NCBI GenBank assembly: GCA_963737575.1
Contig: CAVTTJ010000009.1
Coordinates: 589,795-653,794, forward strand
Direction of reading: 5' to 3'
Length of the DNA: 64,000 nt
Origin: VRUE01 sp963737575
GTDB taxonomy: Bacteria; Actinomycetota; Thermoleophilia; Solirubrobacterales; 70-9
Part shown: one piece after another, positions 54,368 through 62,961 of the stretch
Layout of the letters: the number at the start of each line of letters is the position of its first letter
How positions within the stretch are numbered: position 1 is the stretch's first letter
Program-made: the position numbers and the translations under genes
The notes under the pieces: generated by a model
The model's input: the letters and a program-made list of their open reading frames with translations, nothing else
Database searches by the model: none
Told to the model about the DNA's origin: nothing

Positions 54368-55165
54368 TTACGGCGCCAGCTCGTCAAGGAAGCCAAATAG
54401 GACAGCATTCGTCGCGCCCGGGTCCTCTATCGCGCACCAGTGCGCCGCGCCCTCAACCACGCCGGTGCGGCCCTCGGGGGCGGCCTCAGCGATCAGCCTG
54501 GCCGCCTCCGGGGGGGCGACGGGGTCCTCCGAGCCGCAAATGGCGAGCAGTGGGCAGCGCAGCGCCGAGAGGTCAGGCATCGCCGCAGGTGCCGTGGCCG
54601 CGGAGCACTCTGCGTAGGCCGAGGGGTCATTGGAAGCAATCAGCTCCTGCATCAAGCCGAGCAGCCTCGGGTCCTCGGCTCGGCAGCGCGCCGAGAGACC
54701 GGTGATCGCGACCCCGGTGGCGATCTCGTCCATGCGGCCGGCCCGGGCCAGCTCAACCCTGCGCTCGAACACCGGACCCGCCTCAGGGCGCCAGGCCAGC
54801 GCACCGCCGCACACTGCTAGGGCCCAGGGCCGCTCTCTGAGGCGCACTGCTGCGTGGGCGGAGATCATTGCCCCCACCGAGTGCCCGATGATCGCCACCC
54901 GCTCGACTCTCAGGGCATCGAGCAGCCCGCATGCATCAAGCACCCACTGTTCGACCGAGTAGGGGCCGGGCGGCCTGTCGGAGCGCCCCGCGCCGCGCTG
55001 GTCGTAGGCGATTGCGCGCCAGCCACGCTGCCGGCAAGCCTCGAGCTGCGCCAGCCAGGCGTTGGCCGAGCCACCCAAGCCGTGGAGGAAGAGAACTGCC
55101 GGGCCCTCGCCGCCGGTGTCCTCGTAGGCCAGTGTCAGACCATCGATCTCGATCCGCTCGGTCAT
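54368..55165 (-). CDS. Alpha/beta-hydrolase
   Basis: ATG 55165. GPAVLFLHGLGGSANAWLAQ (oxyanion loop HGLGG), YDQRGAGRSDRP, VAIIGHSVGAMISAHAAV (GHSVG nucleophile elbow), LLAICGSEDPVAPPEAARLI (Asp) and GAAHWCAIEDPG (His). 265 residues, complete. Substrate unknown; the fold covers esterases, lactonases and 3-oxoadipate enol-lactonase-like enzymes. It lies next to, and co-oriented with, the deacetylase. Confidence 0.88.
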   Translation of the reverse strand: MTERIEIDGLTLAYEDTGGEGPAVLFLHGLGGSANAWLAQLEACRQRGWRAIAYDQRGAGRSDRPPGPYSVEQWVLDACGLLDALRVERVAIIGHSVGAMISAHAAVRLRERPWALAVCGGALAWRPEAGPVFERRVELARAGRMDEIATGVAITGLSARCRAEDPRLLGLMQELIASNDPSAYAECSAATAPAAMPDLSALRCPLLAICGSEDPVAPPEAARLIAEAAPEGRTGVVEGAAHWCAIEDPGATNAVLFGFLDELAP

Positions 55166-55305
55166 TCAGCCCGAACCGTATCTGCCCCATCAGGAAGGCT
55201 GGGTGGACGGGCTCGACCGCCCGTGAGCTGATGCAGTCGGCCAAGCTGAGCCGGGAGTAGGTCATGGGGAAAAGGAATGGACCTGCAAATCGATAGTTCG
55301 AATCC

Positions 55306-55342
55306 GCGGTGGGATTCGATCCTGCGAACTTCGGGCTATGAG
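55306..55342 (-). other. tRNA-Met-like 3' half, copy 1
   Basis: Minus strand: CTCATAGCCCGAAGTTCGCA then GGATCGAATCCC. The CAT anticodon region and T-arm are recognisable; no 5' half. A related fragment is at 56828. Confidence 0.45.
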
Positions 55343-55557
55343 ATGCATCCTGAGAACCTAGGTGGGAGCCCTGCGGCTTTGCCAGACGGGCGGCAGCGGC
55401 GCCCCCCAAGGGGTTTGTGGATCCTCGGGCTTCGGGTCAACGTCCGCTCCGACAGCGTCCCGCCCCTGGCCCCAAGAGAAGGAACTTGCTGTGAGCACAG
55501 GTGGTTCGGGAGTGGGATCACCTGAACGTCGGCCCCCTAGGGGCCGTACTCGTTTCC

Positions 55558-56130
55558 ATGTGGACCATGAGCAAGGCAAGTGCGAGAGACGTCGCGGGTC
55601 GCAGTAATGGAGGAGCGAGCTCGAGTGCCCACATCGTCGAGCTGGCGGATGGGGCCAGGGCACTGATTCGACCGATCCAACCGTCGGATCGCGAACGACT
55701 GAGCGAGGGATTCGAGAGCGCCAGCCAGGGGTCAATCTTCCTGCGCTTCCTGACCCCCAAGCCGCGGCTCTCGAGCAAGGAGCTCGACTACCTAACCGAC
55801 GTTGACCATGTCCACCATGAGGCGCTGATCGCAGTCGCCCCCGGAACTGGCCAAAGCTTTGGCACAGCCAGATTCATCCGCAGCGACGACCACCCTGAGA
55901 CGGCGGAGTTCGCGATCGGCGTCGGCGATCAATGGATGCGAATAGGCCTGGGAGCGGCGCTGCTCAGTGCGCTCGTGCTCCGCGCTTGCGAACTGGGCAT
56001 CATCCGATTCACAGGCACGATCCATTCCGACAACATCGCGATCAGGCGCCTATTAGAAAAGGTCATGGGGGTCTACGAGACCAAGTCGGCGGGCATGGGT
56101 GCCGTCGAGGTCGCGGTCGATCTCCGGTGA
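55558..56130 (+). CDS. GNAT-family N-acetyltransferase
   Basis: ATG 55558 or 55567; the frame from 55501 lacks support. ARALIRPIQPSDRERLSEGF, SIFLRFLTPKPRLSSKELDY, AEFAIGVGDQWMRIGLGAAL (motif A, QxxxxGxG/A acetyl-CoA loop) and IIRFTGTIHSDNIAIRRLLE (motif B, N...A...L) define the domain. ~190 residues, similar to the GNAT domain fused to protein acetyltransferases of the Pat type but stand-alone. Substrate unknown. Confidence 0.85.
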   Translation: MWTMSKASARDVAGRSNGGASSSAHIVELADGARALIRPIQPSDRERLSEGFESASQGSIFLRFLTPKPRLSSKELDYLTDVDHVHHEALIAVAPGTGQSFGTARFIRSDDHPETAEFAIGVGDQWMRIGLGAALLSALVLRACELGIIRFTGTIHSDNIAIRRLLEKVMGVYETKSAGMGAVEVAVDLR

Positions 56131-56150
56131 GAAGGATTACCGCCAAAACC

Positions 56151-56213
56151 CCGGATGGGTCGAATCCGGGGCCCGAGTCGTCTCTCGCTACCGCCCGCGC
56201 ATAGTCGAACGAG
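56151..56213 (+). repeat. Short dispersed repeat, copy B
   Basis: ggatgggtcgaatccggggc then ccgagtcgtctctcgctacc and gcccgcgcatagtcgaacga. Closely similar to 12759-12831. It begins 20 bases after the GNAT stop. Confidence 0.55.
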
Positions 56214-56410
56214 GTCGTCTTGCCAATCGTCCTCAACCAGGGATGGTCTGTTCCCAGTCGCTCCAGCTGCACCTTGCGCAGAGCCAGAAAGATCCGTCCT
56301 CTGTCGACGCGACTGAACGAAGCGCAGGCACCCAAACGAGTCCGTAAGAGCCCGCCGCGCCCGTGAGGTCCCCGACAACGGCCCAGCTCACAACCGGAGA
56401 GGATGAGTAG

Positions 56411-56665
56411 ATGCCCCAATCCCGTCGCCCGAAAAAACGCATCGAGCCCGCGGACTATGGCTGGGTGATTTCGTTCGGCTGCAAGCCCGCCGGCAAGCTC
56501 CGGCGCCTTAAGGTCACCACCGACCCGGCGGCCGACACACGGCCAATCGAGGTCGATTGCGTCTGCGGTGAGGTCCATCGTGTGACAGTTTCCCCATACC
56601 GGCGTCGGCGCTCCGCCGACGAACCGTTCGACCTCGAGGTCGCCTCGCTTGATGAGCTGCGCTGA
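56411..56665 (+). CDS. Small hypothetical protein (84 aa)
   Basis: ATG 56411 with ggagaggatgagtag upstream. Compact basic protein with VDCVCGEVHRVTVSPYRRR, a CxC metal-binding-like motif, and an acidic end (EPFDLEVASLDELR). No family recognised. Coding is plausible from the ribosome site and GC pattern. Confidence 0.5.
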   Translation: MPQSRRPKKRIEPADYGWVISFGCKPAGKLRRLKVTTDPAADTRPIEVDCVCGEVHRVTVSPYRRRRSADEPFDLEVASLDELR

Positions 56666-56827
56666 TGCCCGAGCCGAGGGCAAGTTCTCTGGCCGGCTGA
56701 GCCCTGGCGAGCCTCTCACCCGAGCGGATTAACCGGGCTCGTGCGGCTTGCCGCCAGCTGTCTCGTGCGGCGGGCGCGCAATCCCAAGATCGACCGCAGA
56801 AGACCTTCAATCGATAGGTCGAATACA

Positions 56828-56863
56828 GGGCGGGATTCGAGCGGGACCTTCGGGGTATGAGCC
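56828..56863 (-). other. tRNA-Met-like 3' half, copy 2
   Basis: Minus strand: GGCTCATACCCCGAAGGTCC then CGCTCGAATCCCG. CAT anticodon loop kept, T-stem mutated, no 5' half. It lies 146 bases before the VOC gene. Confidence 0.45.
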
Positions 56864-57008
56864 GAAAACGACTAGTAGCTTCTGCACTAGCTCGGAGCTG
56901 GCGGCCTCCTCGACGACGATCAGGGTGACCCGGACCTGGCCACGATTGACATACAATCCAACAGCTGCCGGAGCCAATGCTCTGTGGCCGCAGCACAGCT
57001 CTTCTCAG

Positions 57009-57494
57009 ATGAAGTTTCCAGCCTACGAAACGGTCGATCACTTCGGCATCACCGTCCCCGACCTCGATGCCGCGGTCGATTTCTTCGTCGGCGTCCTGGG
57101 TGCCGAGCTCTGGTACCAGGAAGGCCCATTCGCAGACCCTGACGGGGATTCAATGTGGAGCGAGATGCACGTTCCCCCACGCTCGATCGAGCGACTTGCA
57201 ATGCTGCGAGTCAGCTCGAGCGCGACGATTGAGCTGCTCGAATTCAGCCGCGACGGCAAGACAGACCGGGATGCACCGGACCTCACCGGTCATTCCGTCG
57301 CCCACATCGGCCTTCGCGTCTCAGACTTGGACAGCGCCGTGCTGTATCTCCGTCGGGCAGAGGGGGTCAAAGTCCTCTCGGGGCCCACGACTGTCGAGGG
57401 CGGTGTCGCCGAGGGCCTGCGCTGGATCTTCTTCCTCACTCCATGGGGACTGCCGATGGAGTTGGTCGAGTTCCCAGCGGGGATGTCGGTATGA
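57009..57494 (+). CDS. VOC-superfamily (glyoxalase/dioxygenase fold) protein
   Basis: ATG 57009 starts KFPAYETVDHFGITVPDLDA; the frame from 56748 crosses a tRNA fragment. Two babb repeats: DHFGITVPDLDAAVDFFVGV and GHSVAHIGLRVSDLDSAVLY. Metal ligands: His in VDHFGI, Glu in TIELLEF, His in VAHIGL, Glu in MELVEFP. ~161 residues, normal for a glyoxalase I-like or methylmalonyl-CoA-epimerase-like enzyme. Its substrate is unknown. Convergent with the aminotransferase operon. Confidence 0.85.
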   Translation: MKFPAYETVDHFGITVPDLDAAVDFFVGVLGAELWYQEGPFADPDGDSMWSEMHVPPRSIERLAMLRVSSSATIELLEFSRDGKTDRDAPDLTGHSVAHIGLRVSDLDSAVLYLRRAEGVKVLSGPTTVEGGVAEGLRWIFFLTPWGLPMELVEFPAGMSV

Positions 57495-57504
57495 GCCCTG
57501 CCTG

Positions 57505-58917
57505 CTAGGGCGGCGTGAGCAGAGCCGTAATGGCTTCGTCCAGCGCTCTGGTATGAAGATCGACATTCTTCACCGCAGTCTCGGGCGAGACCAACGCCAT
57601 GTTGTGGAACGGCGTGGTGAGGACCCCGCGGTTGATCAGAGCGATTCGCAGGTAGCGCTCGAGGTGCTCGTCTCCGACCGCAGCGAGCTGCGCTCCATTG
57701 ACCGGCACCTCTCGAGTGAATGCATACTCGGCACGGGCTCCGAGCACGGTGACCATCCATGGCAACCGCTGGCGCTTGATGATCTCTTCGACGCCATCGG
57801 CCCACCTAGCTGCAAGCTCGATCATGTGCTGGAAAGCGGCATCCGTCAGCACCTCTGAGAGGGTCACGGCGATCAGCTCTGCCGTCAGTGCGTTGCCCGC
57901 CAGTGTCCCTCCGGTGCCAATTCCCTCGGTGAGAGTCTCTTCGAGGTCGGGGTCTCCCATAATCGAGCTCGCGAGCTCCTCGCTGATCCCGTATGCACCG
58001 GCTGGCAAGCCGCTCGCAACAGCCTTGCCGATCGTGAGGATGTCGGGTTCGAGGCCCTCTCGAGCTGTGTAGCCGCCAGGCCCGGCCGAGATAGTGTGGG
58101 TCTCGTCGACGATGAGCAGGACACCCGCCTTGCGGGTCAGCTCACGGAGGCCCTCGTGGAAGCCGGGCTGTGGAAGCACAATCCCGACGTTGGTCAGAGC
58201 CGGCTCGGTGATCACGCAGGCGACGTCGCCATGTGCGAGTTCGCGCTCGAGGCCCGCCAAATCGTTGAAGGCGACGACCCGCGTCGTCGCCTCGAGGGGA
58301 ACAGGCGCACCCATGTTGAAGTCGCGCTCGACGACGTTCCCTTCGGCATCGATGCTGGCGAAGGACTCGTCCACCGAGCCGTGGTAGCAATGGTCGAAGA
58401 TGAGAACCTTGCGGCGATTCGTCATTCGCCGCGCAAGCCGGATCGAGAATCGATTGGCGTCGGTCGCCGAGACCGTGAACTGCCATTGCGGCAGCCCGAA
58501 GCGCTCGGCCAACATCCGACTCGCGTCGATTGACTGACGGCTTGGCAGCATGAAAGTGAATCCATGCGCTGCCCGTCGCCGCAGAGCCTCGACGACTGGC
58601 TCCGGCGAGTGACCGGTCATCGCCCCAGTGTCCCCAAGGCAAAAGTCGACATAGCGGTGGCCGTCAACATCGATCAGTTCAGCGCCTTGGGCGCTCTCGA
58701 TGAAGAGCGGAAAGGCGCGCGGATCCCCGGCAATCGGAGCAGCCGTCGCCCATTTGTTCATCCAATTCATCGGCACCCCGCCGATCAGTGTCTTCTCCGC
58801 TTCTCTGTGGAGCTCGGCCGAGCGTGGTCGCGCGTCTCGGAAGCGATCCAATTCAGCCCGAGTCAGCTCTGCGAGCCGCTCGCGGTCGATTCTCGCGTCC
58901 CCCTCAGCCCTCGTCAT
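57505..58917 (-). CDS. Class III aminotransferase (PLP; glutamate-1-semialdehyde-like subgroup)
   Basis: ATG 58917 overlaps the end of the SDR gene. GAELIDVDGHRYVDFCLGDT, GHSPEPVVEALRRRAAHGFT, LPQWQFTVSATDANRFSIRL, VLLIVDETHTISAGPGGYTA (PLP Asp) and DILTIGKAVASGLPAGAYG (Schiff-base Lys) define the fold. ~470 residues, intact frame. The motif TVSATDANRFSIRLAR in place of the usual NSGTEA is a notable variation. Last gene of the right-edge operon. It probably uses an omega-amino compound or aldehyde. Confidence 0.88.
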   Translation of the reverse strand: MTRAEGDARIDRERLAELTRAELDRFRDARPRSAELHREAEKTLIGGVPMNWMNKWATAAPIAGDPRAFPLFIESAQGAELIDVDGHRYVDFCLGDTGAMTGHSPEPVVEALRRRAAHGFTFMLPSRQSIDASRMLAERFGLPQWQFTVSATDANRFSIRLARRMTNRRKVLIFDHCYHGSVDESFASIDAEGNVVERDFNMGAPVPLEATTRVVAFNDLAGLERELAHGDVACVITEPALTNVGIVLPQPGFHEGLRELTRKAGVLLIVDETHTISAGPGGYTAREGLEPDILTIGKAVASGLPAGAYGISEELASSIMGDPDLEETLTEGIGTGGTLAGNALTAELIAVTLSEVLTDAAFQHMIELAARWADGVEEIIKRQRLPWMVTVLGARAEYAFTREVPVNGAQLAAVGDEHLERYLRIALINRGVLTTPFHNMALVSPETAVKNVDLHTRALDEAITALLTPP

Positions 58918-59663
58918 TCTCAATCTCGCTCTCGGCCTCTTTCAGCATCACGTAATCGACGTTTCCGTAGCCCCCATCGACGATCAGATTCGCCCCCGTA
59001 ACGAATGCCGCCTCGGGGCTAAGTAACCAGGCAACCGCGCTCGCGACCTCCTCTGGGCGCCCCGCTTCGCCCCAGCGGGGTCAGTGATCCGGCCAAGGCA
59101 GACTCCGTGGTCATCTCGGTATCGATCCAGCCTGGGCTGACGGCGACCACTCTGATCTCGCTCCGCGCAAGTAGGTTCGCGAGACTCTTGGTGGCGTTCA
59201 GAAGCGCCGCCTTGCTGACGCCGTAGGCCATCGAGTTGTAGGAGCCGGTCAACCCGTCGGTGCTTGCGATGTTGACCACCACCCCACCGCTGAGCGACGG
59301 CTCCAGTGCTCGGGCCAGCCGCACCGGCGTCGTCAGATTCACCTCCAGCGTCTCCCGCCAGCGCCTCGGGTCAAAGCTGTGGAGGTCTTCGAAGTGAATG
59401 ACGCCAGCGTTGTTGACGAGACCTGAGAGTGGGGGACCCTCGACCGCTGCAACGAGATCGTCGACCGTCTCCTCCTTGCTGAAGTCGGCCTGATGGATCC
59501 TGAGCGAAGGGAATGTCTCCGCCAATTCCTCCGCACTGCGACGGTTCTCGCGGTAGGTCCCCTCGACTGCCAGCCGTCGCTCAGCAGCCGCGTCGCGATC
59601 GCATGGCCGATTCCTCGTGAGATACCCGTGACCAGCGCTCCGCGGTGAGGTCTCGACGCTCAT
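58904..59663 (-). CDS. Short-chain dehydrogenase/reductase, frameshifted at both ends
   Basis: ATG 59663 overlaps the deacetylase-like stop. The first residues SVETSPRSA lead, after a shift near 59600, into the Rossmann start (the GISRGIGHAIATRLL region in another frame), then ENRRSAEELAETFPSL, PLSGLVNNAGVIHFE (NNAG), VVVNIASTDGL (catalytic Ser), YNSMAYGVSKAALLN (YxxxK) and VVAVSPGWIDTEMT. A second shift near 59060 in a GGGG run gives RPEEVASAVAWLLSPEAAFV and NLIVDGGYGNVDYVML, stop 58904. All catalytic residues are present. NAD(P)H-linked; probably acts on an aldehyde or alcohol of the pathway. Confidence 0.8.
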
Positions 59664-60769
59664 CGGCGGTCCATGCCTTCGCTGAAGCCGCGGACGCAAT
59701 TCGTGAACGCATCGCCCAGCCCCTCGAGTTCATATCCGCCCTCAAGCAGTAGCGCCGAGGGCAGCCGCAGGGCACCGATATCGGCGCCGATGATCCGAAG
59801 ATCGGCGCTGCTCAACTGGCCGTCCCCAGAAGGGTCACCGGCAAGAGTGTCCACGCCGAGCGAGACGATCAGAGCCTCGGGGGCGAAGTCGGCCGTGGCC
59901 TTTAGGACCTCGGAGAGACAGGCCCGGTACTCATCCCCTCCGAGACGAGGAGGAAGGAGCACATTGATCGTCGCCCCTTCGCCCTCGCCGACACCTCGCT
60001 CGGCAGGCCGGCCCAGGTGATAGGGATAGTGGTGCAGCGGATCACCGTGGACGCTTCCATAAAGAACGTCCCCTCGTTCATAGAAGAGCGACTGGGTGCC
60101 GTTGCCGTGGTGGAAGTCGATATCGATCACCGCGACCTTCGCGAATCCCGCGTCTCGCAGGGACTCGGCCGCTATTGCGGCGTTGTTCAGGTAGCAGCCG
60201 CCACCGAATAGGTCACGGCTCACATGGTGGCCCGGCGGTCGCGTCAAAGCCACCGCGCACGCGCCGGCGCAAACTACGTCGACCGCGCTCAGGGCCGCGT
60301 CAACGGAGCCGAGCGCGGCGGCGAAGAACCCCGAGCCGATGCTTCCATAGGTGTCGTAACAGAATGCCCCCAGCGCCCCCCGACCAGAAGCTGAGATCGC
60401 CGCCGATCCGATTCCCGCTCGGAGCCGCTCATGCAGGAAGGTGTCGGCGACGATCTGCTCGGTGCCCTGCGGTCTGTGCGGTCCCAGGGCCTCCCAGGCG
60501 CCCTCGAGGAACTCGAGCAGCGATCGGTCATGCACCTTGAGAATCGGATCCCGCCCATGTCCGGTGGCACTGGACGTGCGCCAGCCGCCCTGCGATCGCA
60601 TTGTGGCCAGGATTCGATCGATGCGGCTGACCGAGTCAAGCGCGGGATCGCTGCGCCCCGGTCAGCTCGGTCGCAGGGGCATAACCGCGGCGGGCGGCGT
60701 TGAGCACGACTGGGAGACCCGAGGGATCGTCAAGCCCCCGCTCGGGTCAACCATCGACTCGATGCTCAC
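59660..60769 (-). CDS. Histone-deacetylase-fold enzyme (acetylpolyamine amidohydrolase-like), N-terminus frameshifted
   Basis: Intact from 60601 down: LSAVDVVCAGACAVALTRPP, PGHHVSRDLFGGGCYLNNAA (metal/HH motif), VAVIDIDFHHGNGTQSLFYE (DxDxHHGNGT), GSVHGDPLHHYPYHLG and SLLLEGGYELEGLGDAFTN-type end. Upstream, other frames give VVLNAARRGYAPATELTGA and DPALDSVSRIDRILATM, the family N-terminus, up to a GTG at 60769 that overlaps the preceding stop. Zn-dependent deacetylase. Small-molecule HDAC-like enzymes hydrolyse acetylated polyamines or other N-acyl amines. Confidence 0.82.
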
Positions 60770-62024
60770 AGCAGGTCCGAGCGCTCGGAGACAGATCGGG
60801 CGAAGATGTCGTATGTGCTGATTCTGCATCCCAGGTCCTCCTGAGCGGAGTCTCCTCAGGGCAGCGACTCAATCCCCGCTGCGAGGCGCAAAAAATCATC
60901 GCCGTAGGCACGAAAGGAGCCAATTCGCCCGCGTCGTGCAGGGCGCCGCTGGGCATCGCGAAGTCACTTCCGCCGGCGATCTCGCAGGCCTCCCCGGGCG
61001 GCGGCTACCAGCCGCGGATCGAACGCCCTCGGCTCCATCGCCCCAGATCTTCCGCCTCTTAACCCCAATGCCGCGGGAGGCCGCCCGCGCCTCTGCGATT
61101 CGCTTCGCTTCGGTGTGCATGCGCTCCAGCGCCTCGGCATCCTCGATGGCGGATGTCGGTGAAGAGGTCGGCGCGGCCGGCGGTTGCGGTCGGCATCTCC
61201 CGGCTCCAGATCGAGTCGGCCGGTCGCGGCGCGGCCCCCGCAACTAATTGCGAGATCCTCCAATGCAAGAGCAAGTTCCGCGGCCGGCAGCAGAGCGTCC
61301 GCACGTCCCTCCATCGGCGTCGGCCCGGCGTGAGCCGACTGGCCTTCAAAGCTGAGGCACTGGACCCCGGTTCATGCCGATGGTCCCGGTGACGCTCGCC
61401 ACCATCTGCCCCCCTTCGAGGACCGGACCCTGCTCGATGTGCAGCTCGAGGTAATGCCGCAATGCGGTCGAGATGCGGGCTCCGGCTCCCTCAAGTGACT
61501 CGAGGGCGATACCCGCTGTGCCGAGTACCTCAGCCGCAGTCTTACCGTCCCGATCAAGGAGTCCGGCGAACTGATCGACCTCCAGCGCCCCCACGAAGGC
61601 AGAGCTGCCGTAGAGGCTTCGACCGAACCCGAGCACCCTCCTCATCGGCCCAGTTGACGACCGCAACGCTCCTCGGCGGCGGCGTCGAGGAGCGGAGCAG
61701 GCCTTCAAGGACAGCAAGGCCGGCCCATACACCGAGCGCGCCGTCGAGCCAGCCGCCGGCGGGGACAGAATCGAGGTGGGAACCGAGGACGATCAGGGAA
61801 TCGGACTCGCCGGGAAGCTCGACCCAGATATTGCCGGCGCGGTCGCGCTCGGCGCTGAGACCCAAGCGGTCGGCGTGCTCCTCGAGCTGCTCCCTGGCGC
61901 GCTCCCAGGTCGGTGTCCAGGCGAGCCGGCGCGTTACCTCCTCACCCCCGGTCTGGGCATCGAGCTTGACGCAGATCGGAGAGAACCTGCGAGGGCAGGA
62001 ACGAGCTGCGCTGGGCGATCGTGA
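60766..62024 (-). CDS. M20-family N-carbamoyl/allantoate-type amidohydrolase, multiple frameshifts
   Basis: Joined across frames: TGGEEVTRRLAWTPTWERAR, DRAGNIWVELPGESDSLIVL, GSHLDSVPAGGWLDGALGVW (GSHxDSVxxGGxxDG metal ligands), VAVVNWADEEGARF (EE), HYLELHIEQGPVLEGG (HIEQGP) and FAMPSGALHDAGELAPFVPT, then STYDIFARSVSERSDLL to a stop at 60766. These are the hallmarks of N-carbamoyl-L-amino-acid hydrolase / allantoate amidohydrolase (hydantoinase-carbamoylase type). At least five frame changes occur, most between 61080 and 61700. ~415 residues. It would release amine, CO2 and NH3 from a carbamoyl compound. Confidence 0.75.
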
Positions 62025-62026
62025 CC

Positions 62027-62921
62027 TCAGCCCAACCTCTTGCGCCGCAGCGGCTGTGCCAGGAAATGAGCACCGCCACCGCCCGCAGTGAAGACCGAAG
62101 AGGTCCGGATCGACAACGGTCAGCCCGTGTGCTCGTAATGCAGCGTTCAGCGTTCGCGCCCCGGCGGCAGAAAGGACACGCCCGCTGCCGAGAGACATTG
62201 CGTTGACACCGAGCTCGTAGGCTTCCTGCTCCGGCAACCTCGACCAGGTCAAAGCCCTTCGCACGCAACCAGGCGATAAGACCGGCGGAAGCACCTCCGA
62301 GCAGACCGCGGCAAGCTTCTCCTCGAGGAATGCGAGGAGGACATCGAGATGAACGGAACCAGGACGGACTCGGCCGAATTCGCGCCTCCCAGCCCTCGGC
62401 TTCGAAATATGCGGCCATCTGGCGAGCCCCCGGCTCCTGCGTGCGCGATTCGCTGCAGCCGATCAGTACCGACCCGGGTTCGACGATCGCGACGTCCCCG
62501 CCCTCGACCGGCGCCGCGGTAATCTTCCCCGCCAGCGGCACCCCGGCACCTGCGTAGAAGTCGATGACGGGCGCGTACTTGCCCCTACGCCACCATTGTT
62601 GAGGCAGGAGAACGACCGGGCCTTTGGGTGTGGCGGCGCTCGAGTCACGGTGAAAGACCCGGAAGCACAGTGATGGGTCAGGAGCCAGGAAATGACAGCG
62701 GACCCGGCTTCTTCGTAGCGAGCGATCATTTCAGCGTGCTGGCGCAGGGCTAGATCCCGGTCGAACTCGGCATCGCTATCCAGTGTCGCCTGCGAGATCG
62801 CGCTGGTCGCAAGCCAGCGGAAGTGATCGGGAGGACAGAGCAGGACATCGGTCAGGTCCCCGTATTCGGAGTCGACTCCCCAGTCCGTAATCCCCTCTAT
62901 CTCTGTAGCCAAAGTCGTCAC
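62027..62921 (-). CDS. Guanidino-group-modifying (deiminase/DDAH-like) enzyme, frameshifted
   Basis: ATG 62921. Segments over frames: DWGVDSEYGDLTDVLLCPPD, HRDSSAATPKGPVVLLPQQW (D near the substrate loop), AAPVEGGDVAIVEPGSVLIG (EGGD), SESRTQEPGARQMAAYFEAE, YELGVNAMSLGSGRVLSAAG and a final GGGGAHFLAQPLRR. The fold is that of arginine/agmatine deiminase and dimethylargininase. At the C-terminus the usual catalytic Cys (GGGxHC) reads Phe (AHF), so either this base is wrong or the enzyme is inactive. Next to a carbamoyl hydrolase, a guanidino-to-ureido reaction is plausible. Confidence 0.7.
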
Positions 62922-62961
62922 CTGACCTCCTTCGAGTGGCCCTGCTTCTGCATATTGTTGG

